A stretch of 64,000 nucleotides of DNA, from positions 53,450,621 to 53,514,620 of the forward strand of contig OY757939.1 of the NCBI GenBank assembly GCA_963585895.1, written 5' to 3'. The notes below the pieces were generated by a model. It was not told the origin of the DNA and made no database searches. It was given only the letters and a program-made list of their open reading frames with translations. Below are positions 21,510 to 32,224 of the stretch, one piece after another (position 1 is the stretch's first letter; every line of letters begins with the position of its first letter). The position numbers and the translations under genes are program-made. This DNA comes from Sepioteuthis lessoniana. Lineage: Eukaryota; Mollusca; Cephalopoda; Myopsida; Loliginidae.

Positions 21510-22364
21510 TGTTGTATATTGACCTACAACCCGGCCAGGCAGTCAAAATAGGAAATGCACCTGTGTAAATAACAGGTGCATCCGGTCAAAGAATATCGGG
21601 ATATTGTGGCCTTGACCGTGGATAGGTTGAATGAGTGCAATTGTGACGCCCACAAGAAGAAGGTGGGCATTGAACTATTATATAACTCGGTGCACAGGAA
21701 ATTCAATCAGTTGGAGACAAGATGCAGTAGAGAAAGCCAGCACCCAGCAGAGGGAGCCCTCAGGCCCCCAATTAAGCAGTTGGGGATCAGATGAGTTGGA
21801 GACAAGATGCGGTAGAGAAAACCCGGTTGAGCAGCTCAGGAGAACGGGAAAGAAACGCAGTTATGGCCAATATGTTGCAGTTCTGTTTGGTCTCCAACTC
21901 CCTCTCACACACAACTCTTTCAAATAAAGTGAGAGGTATATTTTTCTAAGAACTGTGTCGCTTGTCTTTATTGTGTTGGTCTCCAACTCCCTCTCATCTC
22001 ACACACAACTCTTTCAAATAAAGTGAGAGGTATATTTTTCTAAGAACTGTGTCGCTTTTGGTCTCCAACTCCCTCTCACACACAACTCTTTCAAATAAAG
22101 TGAGAGGTATATTTTTCTAAGAACTGTGTCGCTCGTCTTTATTGTGTTGGTCTCCAACCCCCTCTCACACACAACTCTTTCAAATAAAGTGAGAGGTATA
22201 TTTTTCTAAGAACTGTGTCGCTTGTCTTTATTGTGTTGGTCTCCAACTCCCTCTCACACACAACTCTTTCAAATAAAGTGAGAGGTATATTTTTCTAAGA
22301 ACTGTGTCACTTGTCTTTATTGTGTTGTCGTTGTGTTCTGCATGTATTATGTGGCTATACAACA
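21510..22364 (+). mobile_element. Solo LTR with amplified polyadenylation region
   Basis: LTR-retrotransposon fossil, the longest of its family here. It begins TGTTGTATATTGACC, ends TATACAACA and is flanked by CTAT (21506-21509, 22365-22368). A TATA-like ATTATATAACTCGG lies near 21680. Near its end a unit of about 80-89 bp containing AATAAAGTGAGAGG is repeated in tandem. No internal region is present. Confidence 0.9.
21891..22326 (+). repeat. Five-unit tandem array inside the LTR
   Basis: Units start at about 21891, 21979, 22060, 22149 and 22238, each with CTCCAACTCCCTCTCA, CAAATAAAGTGAGAGG and AAGAACTGTGTCGC. The units are nearly identical. One is shorter because it lacks the GTCTTTATTGTG segment. 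Confidence 0.92.
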
Positions 22365-22468
22365 CTATTGTCTCAGACATATGCTAATTTAGAGTCCGTC
22401 TGTAGTTTTTTAAATAGGTCTAAATTTGATTGCTTTTTATTCTACTTTATTCATTTCACCATTCTTTT

Positions 22469-22758
22469 GGGGTGTCCTCGTGGTGTAATGGTTAAAGCGA
22501 TGAACTGCGGGATCGTAGTACGCGAGTTCGTACTCCAGTCGCGCTATTATGTTCATTTTCGGGCAAATACCCTTGGGAAAGGTATGAACCCCCTTATTAT
22601 CCCTCCAGCTATGGGTAAATAGTAGGACGGACTAGGTTCTTCAGCCTTGTTGAGGCAACTAGTCTTGGAGAAGGAAAACTCTGAATTCAAACCTGTTAAA
22701 CTCCGCTTAAAAATTGACCTTGTGTCATATCCTGCCCGAGCGGAGGGGTTGGTAAATA
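22469..22758 (+). repeat. Hybrid SINE: SINE-B head with SINE-A tail
   Basis: Head GGGGTGTCCTCGTGGTGTAA and ATTATGTTCATTTTCGGGC belong to SINE-B. After CCCTCCAGCTATGGGTAAAT the rest (ACTAGGTTCTTCAGCC..CCCGAGCGGAGGGGTTGG) is SINE-A. Flanked by CATTCTTTT on both sides (22460-22468, 22763-22771), so it inserted as one unit. Confidence 0.85.
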
Positions 22759-23022
22759 GTATCATTCTTTTATTTATTGTAAGGTTCTATTTGGAATTCT
22801 ATGTAGCTGAGTTGGTAAAACAGCTGGTACATAGAACCAGGTTTCCCCAACATAGAAGTATTGAGTGGCTTTATAGGTGTTATTTGGACTTTGGTGATGC
22901 CATCCATGCTCTTGTAGCTGAGATGGTAAAGCAGCTAGTACATAGTGCCATGCAATTCTGAGGTAAAGAAAACATCAGTTTAAGACTTATTCTTGCTGAG
23001 CTTATTCTTTATTCTTCTTTAC

Positions 23023-23262
23023 AATGGGTAGAGTGTTCGCCAATGGCCCAGGAGACCTGGGTTCAATCCCAGGTCGCGTCATACCAAAGACTTTAAAAAT
23101 GGTACTTGAAATCTCCTTGCTTAACACTCAGCAATATAAGGTATGTATCAAGGGTAAAGTGGAGAAATCCAGGAAAAAGAGTAGCACCTTCCCCTACACC
23201 TCAGTGTAGTAGCTATTGTAAAGGGAGCCTTCTAAGTGCCCTCGACTACAGTCGCCAAGTAC
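23023..23262 (+). repeat. SINE-C copy, well preserved
   Basis: Box A-like GGGTAGAGTGTTCGCC, box B GGGTTCAATCCCAGGTC, then the family body and the end TACAGTCGCCAAGT. The box B region is perfect for a Pol III B box. Confidence 0.88.
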
Positions 23263-23352
23263 TCACTACAATGTCTGATGTTCCTTAAAGCTATAGATTT
23301 CAAAAAATCTAATACTGTTTTTAGATGCACCGGTTGTTTCAGAAAAATAGAT

Positions 23353-23390
<38 letters not shown>

Positions 23391-23589
23391 CTTGACCTGT
23401 TTTTGTTTAAATGATCTCAAAATTTTAATATCATGAGTTGCAACAACTCAATTTTCCAGTGAATAGCATTTCTATACCTGAAAAGAAAAAAAATGAAAAC
23501 ATAAAACATATAATTTTGAGTATTTCTACATACGTTGTTAAAATCTGAGATTGTTTAAGTGAGAATTAGTCATATTATTTGATAATGAA

Positions 23590-23957
23590 CCATTTGGACG
23601 CTGACTAAGCATATGGAGAAGAAGTTTGATGGTAATTAAACAAGAATGCTGGTAGCTGTATTTGTCAAGTCCTGGAAGCAACATCCCACAAAACAGCAGC
23701 TGTATGGCCACCAACCACCCATCACAAAAACTATCCAAATTTGATGAACCAGAAATACAACACTGTTGAAGAAGTAAGGACAAACTCATAAGCAATGTAC
23801 TTCTGTGGACCGCTTCACATGGACTAGCAAAGGATGGATGACCAGCTAGAATATATGAAGCGCAGCTCTGTGTCAGTATGCTGGGAGCAATGGATATTAG
23901 GGTTGAGTGGCAAGAGAGGGTCAGAGAGATCCATGCGAGCAGCACGACATGATCATG
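23590..23957 (+). mobile_element. LINE-R 3' insertion with 13-bp target duplication
   Basis: 5'-truncated LINE-R of 368 bp flanked by ATTTGATAATGAA (23577-23589 and 23958-23970). Encodes diverged versions of the MEKKFDGN, HPTKQQLYGHQPPITK and RTRHAG-like blocks. Ends GCAGCACGACATGATCATG. Confidence 0.88.
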
Positions 23958-24089
23958 ATTTGATAATGAAATGATATCAAAATGACATTTTTCTTAATGT
24001 ATATGGGAGTTTTTAAAAAAATCCTCTAAAAATATCATGGAAAATAATGGGAGATCTTTTTAATCACTTAGGCAGGAACAATCTTGTTC

Positions 24090-24312
24090 TCACTTGTTCC
24101 TGTCAGCAGAGCGTAGAATACTCATCCCCTGCAGAAGGATAAGAGTCTTATCCCTGCCAATGAAAAGGGTTCCCTGGATATGATAGTACACTGCGTCTGA
24201 TGGTGGATTTCCAGTTCTGGAGTTCTGGTGAGTGTGAGGCTAGCCCTTCAGCACCATTACTTCCAGGTTCACTCTGACCTCAAGGGGAAGCACCTGTTTA
24301 ATTCTATGTTTA
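24090..24312 (+). repeat. SINE-D copy, head half
   Basis: AGCGTAGAATACTCATCCCC, GCAGAAGGATAAGAGTCTTA, CCTGGATATGATAGTACAC and the body up to AAGCACCTGTTTAATTC. No tail was found. Confidence 0.65.
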
Positions 24313-24578
24313 ATGTTCAAATGCTTTTTTTTTTTTTTTCCCCCCCAGTGAATGGCATTTCTTTACCGAAAATGAAAAAAATGAATAAATAATAAAAAAG
24401 TAAAATAGACATAGAATTTTGCATTGTTTCAACACGTTCCGTTAAAATTTGAGATCATTTGAATGATAAATGGTCAAGTTATTGCATTAGAAAATGACAT
24501 CAATTTTTCAGAAACACCCTATACATTCTTGGTTACATTTAATAAACTGTTTTATTTCCCAACTAAAAAGTGAGTCAG

Positions 24579-25258
24579 CCCAATCAGCTGGAGCTGTAGA
24601 ATACACCAACTGCATCTCTGCAGAAGGTAAGACACTCCCACCCAACAAGTATCCTGGATATGACATTAAACAATCTGATGCGGTGCCCGTGGTGGAATGG
24701 TTATTGTCGTAAGAAATGGACATGGCGACTCGAGTTCAAATCCTTGACGAGACTGATTGCATTTCACATAGCACTAATACCCTTAGGAAAGGTATGAATC
24801 CAATTATTCTCCCTCCAGCTATGGGTAAATAGTAGGGCAGACTAGGTTCTTCAGCCTTAGTGAGGCAACTAGTCTAGGAGAAGGAAAACTCTGAATTCAA
24901 ACCTGTTAAACTCCACTTAAAAGCTGACCTGCCCGAGCGGAGGGGTTGGTAAATAGGATTAAACAATCTGATGTTGAGGCTCCAGCAATGCTGGAGCTTT
25001 GAGGAATATGGAGTTCCTCTTCATTGCCATCACTAAATTGAATTGTGAGAAATAGAACAGTTTGATCATTCAACAATGTATAAACAAATGACTGAAGTTG
25101 ATTTGAATTGTTAGTGATACATAGCAATACTTGAAACTATTTAACTTTGTTAACTTAAGTTTATAAATTATATAAATCTAATATATATGTATAAACAGGA
25201 TTTGGCATTAAATAAATAACCCACAATGGTTGATATGCAATAAAACCCAACCAAACTA
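24579..25258 (+). repeat. SINE-D full copy interrupted by SINE-A
   Basis: Head CAGCTGGAGCTGTAGAATAC at 24580, interrupted at 24681-24957, resuming with GAGGCTCCAGCAATGCTGGA. Body to 25195 and tail GATTTGGCATTAAATAAATA..CCAACCAAACTA to 25258. Confidence 0.85.
24681..24957 (+). repeat. SINE-A copy with 16-bp target duplication
   Basis: Head GGTGCCCGTGGTGGAATGG, box B CGAGTTCAAATCC, end GAGCGGAGGGGTTGGTAAAT. Flanked by ATTAAACAATCTGATG at 24665-24680 and 24958-24973. A short stretch near the 3' end (TTGTGTCATATC) is missing compared with other copies. Confidence 0.92.
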
Positions 25259-25261
25259 AGG

Positions 25262-25502
25262 TTTGATTTCTTTGTTTTTAATGGCATATCAACCTTTGTA
25301 GGTTATTTAATGCCAAAGCTATTCTCCTAGAACAACAGTAGTGGTACTATTTAACCCATAGATTGGAGGATAAGGGGGTTTATACCTTTCCCAAGGGTAT
25401 TTGTCTGAAAGTGAATGTAATTAGCGCAATTTGAGTTTGAACTTGCTTACTACGATTCTGCAGTCCATCGCTTTAACCATTACACCACGAGGACACCCCC
25501 CC
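25262..25502 (-). repeat. SINE-B full-length copy, well preserved
   Basis: Tail at the left (TTTTTAATGGCATATCAACC), body GGTACTATTTAACCCATAG, head at the right ending TTTAACCATTACACCACGAG and GACACCCC. The best SINE-B reference in the window. Confidence 0.9.
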
Positions 25503-25799
25503 AGCCAAACTTAGATAAACCAACAACTGAGTATCCACATGACAACAACAACAACAACAACAATAAATAATGTCTCAGTGTTTACTCATCTTGACATCTA
25601 AAATAAAACAATTCTCTCCATACAATAAATCCTTTACTTTTCACTCCATGGGAAAAGTGACAATAGACGCTCATTAGTACCAACCTTTTCAACAAATAGT
25701 TCTCAAGGAAGGTTTTGGTTTCAAAAACATAAATGATGATAAACTGTTGATGACTCTTGCTGTGAAAATAGCAATTATTGAATCTTAAATACATTTTAA

Positions 25800-25885
25800 C
25801 ATCATCATCAAGTCCTGCTGATAGCATGAATTTCCTTGACACTCTCTCATCATCTGTCCCTAGCGTTCACCTCTCAGAAAATATG
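25800..25885 (-). mobile_element. RTE-like LINE 3' end fragment
   Basis: (CAT)n followed by AGTCCTGCTGATAGCATGAA and a short piece of the end of the open frame. About 80 bp. Confidence 0.55.
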
Positions 25886-25919
25886 AAGAAAACGGTTATG
25901 ATAAGCATACAATTGTTAG

Positions 25920-26583
25920 TTGATGTTTTATGGCATATTAACCCCTGAGGGTTATTTAATGCCAAATTCTGTTGTATATATGATTTTTAAGAGAATATTC
26001 TGTTGGTAACTTTATTTTAAAATGAGTTTGAGCTCATTTGTTTATACTCAGTTAAACAGTTTCTAGTATTGTTATCAAACATTAATAATTCAAGTGAATA
26101 TTATTCATTTGTTAGCGCATAGTTAAATGATTTCAAATAATGTTATCAAACACTAATTAGTAAGTTGGCAACCATAGTCAAGGGTGACCCAAAGGCTCCC
26201 TTTTCGATACCTACTACACCAAGATGTAGGGGAGGGTGCTACTCCTTTCCCTGTATAGCTTCACTTTACCCTTGATCCGCATCTTATAATGCTGAGTATT
26301 AAGCAAGGTGACATGAAGTACCAGTTTTTGAGTCTTTGGAATGACTCGACCTGAGATTGAACCCAGGTCTTCCAGGCCATTGGCAAACACTCTAACCATT
26401 ATGCCAATGGGAATTCTATTTAATATCAATCATTTGTTTGCAAACAGTTAAATGATCACAGTGGAATGGTTTCAAGTATTGCTATTTGACATTAATAATT
26501 CTATCTATCAAGCATTCCAATGTAATATAAATGATTTGCACACAGCAGTATGATTTCAAATAACTAATAACAATGACAATCCT

Positions 26584-26590
<7 letters not shown>
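25920..26590 (-). repeat. SINE-D tail and body with nested SINE-C
   Basis: Tail TTTATGGCATATTAACCCC at 25928, then body units with TTAAATGATTTCAAATAATG. SINE-C is inserted at 26163-26412. Body resumes 26413-26580 before a (TA)n run. Confidence 0.7.
26163..26412 (-). repeat. SINE-C copy
   Basis: Minus strand: TTGGCAACCATAGTCAAGGG at the left (3' end) and GATTGAACCCAGGTC box B plus CTAACCATTATGCC box A at the right. Confidence 0.85.

Positions 26591-26631
<41 letters not shown>
26587..26631. repeat. (TA)n microsatellite
   Basis: Uninterrupted TA run ending at the left terminus of mariner copy 2, which therefore inserted into or beside it. Confidence 0.9.
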
Positions 26632-26632
<1 letters not shown>

Positions 26633-27533
26633 GAGGATCATTAAATAAGTTTCCAGACTTTTTTCGTATGGACACTTTTATTGATAGTACACACATGAGA
26701 CTAAGTAATCTCTTCCAGCTGCAATGCACTTCTTGTACTGTTCAATCAACTTCTGCAAGGCCCCATGGAATTCCTCTTGTGTGAACGTGCCAATGACCTT
26801 CGTCGCAGCCACTTTCATCTCCTCAATTGTCTCATAACGACAGCCTCTGAGCTTAGGGAATAACCAAAAGTCACACGGAGCAAGGTCTGGACTATAGGGA
26901 TGGTGAGGAACTATCTTGATTCCCTTCTTGATCAAATAGTCTGTGACAAGGATGGAGTTGTGGACTGGTGCATTGTCCTGGTGGAAATGCCACTGACCCA
27001 ATTTGAAGAGTACTGGCCTCTTCTCTAGGAATCTCTTCCTGAACTCCCTTAAAACCTCAACATAGTAACCCTAACCCAAACTCTAACCCTTTAGCCAATC
27101 AACTCTGATGTATTGACTTCCTTACTCCTCCCACACCTTTCATCACCCCTCACAGACTCCCTGTCTTCCTTGAATCTCTAATGCCACTCAAAAACTGATG
27201 CTCGATTCATGCAAGATAGTCGAAAAGCAGCCTGAAGCATTCCATTCGTTTCTGTGGCATTTTTCCAAATTTAAAACAGAATTTTATTGCATATCGTTCT
27301 TCTAAAGTGTCCTCACGTCCAGATTGCATTTTTGAAATTCACCAACTGTGACAATCAGGCTTTAATAGGGTGTATTCCAGTTCCTGCTGTAGCTGTTTAT
27401 TTGAACGTGAAATCATAAAATTGGTCAGTCATCTCATAAGATGTCTTGCAATAACATAGTGAATTTTCAAGAGTCTACACCAATTTTAAATGCCTGTACA
27501 AAAAAAGTCTGGAAACGTATTGAATGCACCTTG
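26632..27533 (-). mobile_element. Mariner (DD34D) non-autonomous copy 2
   Basis: 902 bp flanked by TA, with termini CGAGGATCATTAAATAAG and CAAGGTGCATTCAATACG (as read inward). The C-terminal transposase frame 26678-27001 (minus) keeps HQDNAPVH and YSPDLAPCDFWLFPKLRGC, with exactly 34 residues between the last two catalytic aspartates. The core of the transposase is deleted, with CCCTAACCCAAACTCTAACCC at the junction (27066-27090). The end of the frame is shifted relative to the family DYFEGD end. Confidence 0.93.
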
Positions 27534-27554
27534 TATATATATATATATATGTAA

Positions 27555-28270
27555 TCTGTAAACAAATGATTAGGAGGCAACAGTATTCTTGAATAAGCAA
27601 GTTAAATGGTTTCAAGTATTGTTATTTAACATTAGTAATTCTATTTATTAAGTATTCCAATCTAATACAAACAATTTGCTTAAAGCTGTATGATTTCAAA
27701 TAACTAATAGCAATAATAATCCTTAGTAGATGATTGAACATTTCTATCTGATCGATAAATGGAACCCTAACAGGTACTACTATTCCGGGTCAGAGTAGCT
27801 CTGAGAGTAAAAGTAATGAAAAGGTACTCCATATTCCCCAAACACCAGGACTGGAACTTCACCAGTTTGGTGTTATACCCAAGATACAGCATCAAGTATT
27901 GTTATCTAACACAATTCTATTTGATATTAATCATTTGTTCGCAAACAGTTAAATGATCACACTTGAATGGTTTCAAGTATTGCTATTTAACATTAGTAAT
28001 TCTATTTTTCAACTATTCCTATCTAATATAAACAATTTTCACACTGCAGTATGATTTCAAATAAATAATGATAATAATCCTAAGTAACTCAATGAATAGT
28101 TCTATTTAACTCATAGATGGGGCCCTAATAGATGCTACTATTCTGAGTCAGAGTGAACCTGAGTGAAGGGGTAATGAAGGGGTAATGAAGGGGTAATGAA
28201 GGGGTACTCCGGATTCCCTTAAATTTAGGACTGGAGCCTCATCATCAGATGCAGTTTAGTCCCAGGCTAT
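27555..28270 (-). repeat. Two SINE-D copies (body and head)
   Basis: Body plus head at 27595-27885 and again at 27890-28265. Both contain TTCAAGTATTGCTATTTAAC-type units and the head-side segment (GGCCCTAATAGATGCTACTA; TCATCATCAGATGCAG). The second copy has a local 12-bp tandem expansion (GGGGTAATGAAG, about four units, 28166-28203). Confidence 0.7.
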
Positions 28271-28274
28271 TTGT

Positions 28275-28595
28275 CGTTAAAAAATGAAATATTGTGAATT
28301 TAGCAGACAATATCTGAATACACTGGAAGATTTTTTGAAATTAATCAGTTCAATCTTAACAAAACTCCATTCTTAGCAATGGTTTATTTTTGGCTCTTCG
28401 CATCAAAATTCAAAATTGCCTTCCAAAATGTTCAAATTATCCCCTTCCTTGTGGGAGATGCACCCCACATTAGGAATCACTTGGATTAAAAATGCTAAAT
28501 TCATGTCTACATCCTATAGTTACCCTACCCAAGTGACTAGGCTAAGAATATACCGTGCCCACCTGCTGTAGGGTACCCTCCCCAAAATTATTTGT
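28275..28595. other. Unassigned interval
   Basis: No family or coding signal was recognised. Confidence 0.35.
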
Positions 28596-28599
28596 ATTG

Positions 28600-28688
28600 G
28601 ATAGGAATGCTTGAAACCAGATAACTCTGCGCAAATAAATGGATATTATTATAAAATAGGAATAGTTATTTGAAACCATATAATTTTT
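28600..28688 (+). repeat. SINE-D body fragment
   Basis: Two body-type units: GGAATGCTTGAAACCAGATA and GGAATAGTTATTTGAAACCATATAA. The sequence runs straight into the LINE-R at 28690. Confidence 0.5.
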
Positions 28689-28689
28689 G

Positions 28690-28863
28690 ATGGCCAAGCA
28701 AAAGCAGGATGACCAGCTCGAACTTACATACAGCAGCTATGTGAGGACACAGGATGTAACCCTGAAGACCTGCCAGAGGCGATGAATGATAGGGAGAAGT
28801 GGCGAGAGAGGGTCAGAGATATCGGTGCTGGCGGCATGACATGATGATGATGATGATGATGAT
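28690..28863 (+). mobile_element. LINE-R 3' terminal fragment
   Basis: Begins inside the GQAKAGRPARTYIQQLCED-like region and ends with ACATGATGATGATGATGATG. 174 bp, strongly 5'-truncated. Confidence 0.85.
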
Positions 28864-29222
28864 TAGTATTAGAGAGGAAAACTTCTTAGCTGTAGGTTAA
28901 ATAGTATCACCACTGTTCTTCTTCAAAGATAGTTTTGGCATTAAATTACCTGTGAAGGTTTATATGGCATTAAAGAAAAAAATCCAACCAACAGGAAAAC
29001 TTGAAACCACATAATAGTGAAACTATTTGAATTATATAAGAATATATGATATAACGGTGAAAACAAATGTTTATTATTGATAGATAAAAAGAGCAATAAA
29101 AAAAATTGAACATTGTAAATATAGTTATGATTATAGTCAAACATTTAGAAATAAATCAAATTTCATCATTAAATATCCCATAAAGGGTTGATATGCCATT
29201 AGATAAACTAAACCAAACTTAT
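28864..29222 (+). repeat. SINE-B/SINE-D tail fragments
   Basis: Tail-like pieces at 28935-28990 (TTGGCATTAAATTACC) and 29160-29220 (CCATAAAGGGTTGATATGCC, GATAAACTAAACC). Confidence 0.6.
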
Positions 29223-29223
29223 A

Positions 29224-29849
29224 GTTGCAACATCTATACTGCCGTCCCTCTGAAACTAGTAGACAAATTCACCTACCTAGGAAGCAGCGTCTCATCTACT
29301 GAAAAGGACATCGACAAGCAGCTAACGAAGGCATGGACAGCTACTGATAGGCTATCGATCATATGGAAATTAGACCTGACCGATAAAATGAAACGCAGTT
29401 TCTTCCAGGCAGCGGTCGTGTCGATGGTGCTGTATGGATGCACTACTTAGACGCTAACTAAACGGCTGGAGAAGAAGCCAGATGGCAATTACATAAGAAT
29501 GCTGCAAGCAATACTGAACAAGTCCTGGCGGCAACACCCCACAAGACACCAACTATACCGCCACCTGCCTCCCATTACGAAAACTATCCAAGTTAGGTGA
29601 ACCAGACATGCAGGACACTGCTGGAGAAGCAGGGACGAGCTCATAAGTGATGTACTCCTATGGACCCCCACATATAGCCGGGCAAAAACAAGACGACCAG
29701 CTCGAACATACATTCAACAGCTATGTGAGGATACGGGATGCGGCCCTGAAGACCTACCAGAAACGATGAACGATAGGGAAAAGTGGCGAGAGAGGGTCAT
29801 GGATATCAGTGCCTGTGGTACAACATGATGATGATGATGATGATGATGT
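29224..29849 (+). mobile_element. LINE-R 3' copy
   Basis: Encodes LVDKFTYLGSSVSSTEKDID, AWTATDRLSIIWKLDLTDKM and FFQAAVVSMVLYGCTT, then a stop (TAG) where other copies have W. After it come the RTRHAGHCWRS and RPARTYIQQLCED regions and an (ATG)n tail. About 626 bp. Confidence 0.9.
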
Positions 29850-29854
29850 CATCC

Positions 29855-30565
29855 AGGTGAGTCCATTTCTGTAAGTGGGGGAGAGCAAAAAAAAAAAACA
29901 ATTGTATATCTGTCTCTAAATTTTTTGGCAATTCAGATTTGATGGCTGTCTTCAATGTTTATTGAAAAGTAAAGTACGATGTTGCATGTAGAAACACTTA
30001 ATTTGTGAGTCGATTTACCACTAAATAAACCGTCTAGTTGCAGAGAGACAAAGTTAAACAGAAAATATTTGATAGGTGTCTTTATTCAGTTAGAAAGCAA
30101 ATTTTCAAAATCAAGACATACTTAATGTTGGCATAGTTCCAAAATTTATTGATTTTTCTCCCCTTGTCTGCTTAGTTGTTCTCTATACTAGCATATCTTA
30201 AATAAGCAGTAGCAACCACTTCTCTATGGGCAATAACTGTCTGTCCAATAAGCTGATGTTACTGCCTTCATTCAACTCTATTATTTTTATGCCTCTGCTC
30301 CTATCAAGTCTTAATGATGAGTCTTCATTCAGATTTTCAAATTATCTAACCACTTAATGTAGTGTTTTTTTTAAACTAGAAAATAACTGTTACTTAGCCT
30401 TAATGTTATTTTTTGGGGAGGTGGGGTAAATTTTTTTTGGGAGGGGTGCTTTTGTTTTTTGAAACCTACAAGCATAGATGTCTGTACTCTTGTTTGTTGT
30501 AAGAAGGGGAAGTGATTATGAAATAATAAAAGTTGATGATAGATTTAAGAGATTTACCAAAGTAT
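29855..30565. other. Unassigned interval
   Basis: No family or coding signal was recognised. The A-run at 29891 and G-rich GGGGAGGTGGGG near 30413 are low-complexity. Confidence 0.35.
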
Positions 30566-30569
30566 TATG

Positions 30570-30785
30570 ATAGCCCAATCAGTAGGAATTAGAATACACT
30601 GACCCTCCTGCCACAAAAAAAAATAAGGTGTTTGGGGGTATGACTTTAAACTACATCTGATCGTGAGTTTTCAGTTCTGGAGATCTGAGGAGTGAGGAGT
30701 ACCCATTCATAACCATTACTCCTAGTTCCAATCTGACTTGAAGAAGTAGTACCTGTAGGAGTCCCATGTATGGATTTGATTGATC
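30570..30785 (+). repeat. SINE-D copy, head half
   Basis: GCCCAATCAGTAGGAATTAG, body CTGGAGATCTGAGGAGTGAG, CACCTGTAGGAGTCCCATGT-like end. Diverged. Confidence 0.65.
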
Positions 30786-30967
30786 AGTTTAAGAATTATT
30801 CTTATTCGATAGGACCATGTGCAAAAGAAACAACTTCACAAAAAAGGTAAACATGAAAGTGATTCCCTAACCTCTCGGCATCAAAATAACAATCAATGAG
30901 TTGGCACACTGTAAAAATCAATCATAAATAAGTAAAGATTACAACTGTATTTACCCACCCACTTAGC

Positions 30968-31223
30968 ACAAACAGGATGTGACACAAGGTCAATTTTTAA
31001 GTAGAGTTTAACTGAATTTTCCTTCTCCTAGTCTGGTTTCCATGCTAAGGTTAAAAAGTCCAATCTGCCCTACTATTTACTCATAGTTGGAGGAAGAATA
31101 GTTGGATTCATACCTTCCCCAAGGGTATTAGCACTATGTAAAATGCAAACAGCCTTGTCCAGGATTTGAACTTGGATCGCCATGTCCATATCCTATGACA
31201 TTAACCATTAGACAACAAGCGCT
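30968..31223 (-). repeat. SINE-A copy
   Basis: Minus strand: GTGACACAAGGTCAATTTTT, CTACTATTTACTCATAG, CCCAAGGGTATTAGCACTAT, then the head AGGATTTGAACTTGGATCGC and ATTAACCATTAGACAACAAG. Followed by (TA)n. Confidence 0.85.
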
Positions 31224-31249
31224 ATATATATATATATATATATATATAT
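31204..31249. repeat. (TA)n microsatellite
   Basis: TA run between SINE-A and the microsatellite-flanked repeat. Confidence 0.85.
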
Positions 31250-31629
31250 TTCATTAAGAAAAAACAACAAACCGGTTACATTAGGATTATAAATTTATTT
31301 CCATCCTGTTATGCGTTTTTGAAAAATCAAAAAACACGAAAAGAAATTAACAGGACTTCTTCAGATCTTATGGATAAATTAGATCAGAATAGACACAGGA
31401 AAGAAGGTGGGAGGGGATAGAAGAGGGGTGAGGAGTTAAGTGCGAAAACCTTGAAAAAGAATTAAAATTTATAATGAAATGATAAAATTTGATTATCGAT
31501 ATAAGAGAGTAGTCTGAACATAATCGGACCAGAGACGATGGAGAAATAGTTGAAAAAGAAGTAAAAATGATAATGAAACAATTGATTATAGATTAAGATA
31601 TCTGTCAAAATATGATAGGATCCAAGATA
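31250..31629 (+). repeat. Unclassified repeat, microsatellite-flanked family
   Basis: Starts TTAAGAAAAAACAACAAACC and contains GGATTATAAATTTATTTCCA and ACAGGACTTCTTCAGATCTT. The same blocks occur at 32224-32345 and 44150-44275, and inverted at 33170-33242. No ORF. The class is unknown. Confidence 0.6.
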
Positions 31630-32151
31630 CAAGGGTCTTTTGATAAGTAAGGGGAAATATTATTCAAGGAGTTGGCAGTAGGAAGCACTGCTTATAATTG
31701 CACCTTTTTCAAAGAAATCAATAGTGATGGGTCCTTTTATGTCCCTGGAGACTATCAGCATGATCTTATTCCCTGACTGCTGTGCCAGGAACTTTTTCTT
31801 TACTGAAGAGTAGCAAACCCATGATTAGCCCATTTGTAAAGTTTTCTTTGACTAAAACATGCTTCTCCAAACACATCACACATTCTTCTTTAAATTTCAC
31901 ATGGTTTGCACTTTTTAGCAAGCAAAAACTTCTAGACAGACCTCTGTTCAAGCCTGGAGCACTCAGTTTGATTTTCTGGCATTTTGAATAGCCACAAAAC
32001 AAATGTTTTGTGAGATTTAAATAAATCATTGCTACAAACTAATTCCAAACTATGCCATAAATCAATTCCAAATATTTACAGTAAAAAATTCTGAAAAGAA
32101 AAAGTTATTTTGTTTTTCTCAAAAAGAATTCCTCTTATTCATTGAATAACC

Positions 32152-32155
<4 letters not shown>
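31630..32155 (-). mobile_element. Short mariner-like element
   Basis: 526 bp with inverted termini (CAAGGGTCTTTTGATAAGTA inward from the left, TGAGGGTTATTCAATGAATA inward from the right), flanked by TA on both sides. The minus strand encodes a degraded mariner segment (SRDIKGPITIDFFEKGAI, and KVPGTAVRE in a shifted frame). Different terminal sequences show it is not the 12762-type family. The transposase is broken by frameshifts and deletion. Confidence 0.7.

Positions 32156-32221
<66 letters not shown>
32155..32221. repeat. (TA)n microsatellite
   Basis: TA run immediately after the mariner-like element. Confidence 0.9.

Positions 32222-32223
<2 letters not shown>

Positions 32224-32224
<1 letters not shown>

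Larger units (their letters stand above)
23325..24525. mobile_element. DNA-transposon-like remnant, split
   Basis: The left end GGTTGTTTCAGAAAAATAG (about 23331) and the right end TTTTTCAGAAACACCC (about 24507) are approximately inverted. Two related blocks (CCAGTGAATAGCATTTCT at 23457 and CCAGTGAATGGCATTTCT at 24346) suggest two joined copies. It is interrupted by a LINE-R (23590-23957) and a SINE-D piece (24090-24310). No transposase was recognised. Confidence 0.4.

Noticed and set aside
22469-22545. tRNA gene at the start of the hybrid SINE
   Set aside because: A and B boxes are present, but it continues into SINE body and is bounded by an insertion duplication.
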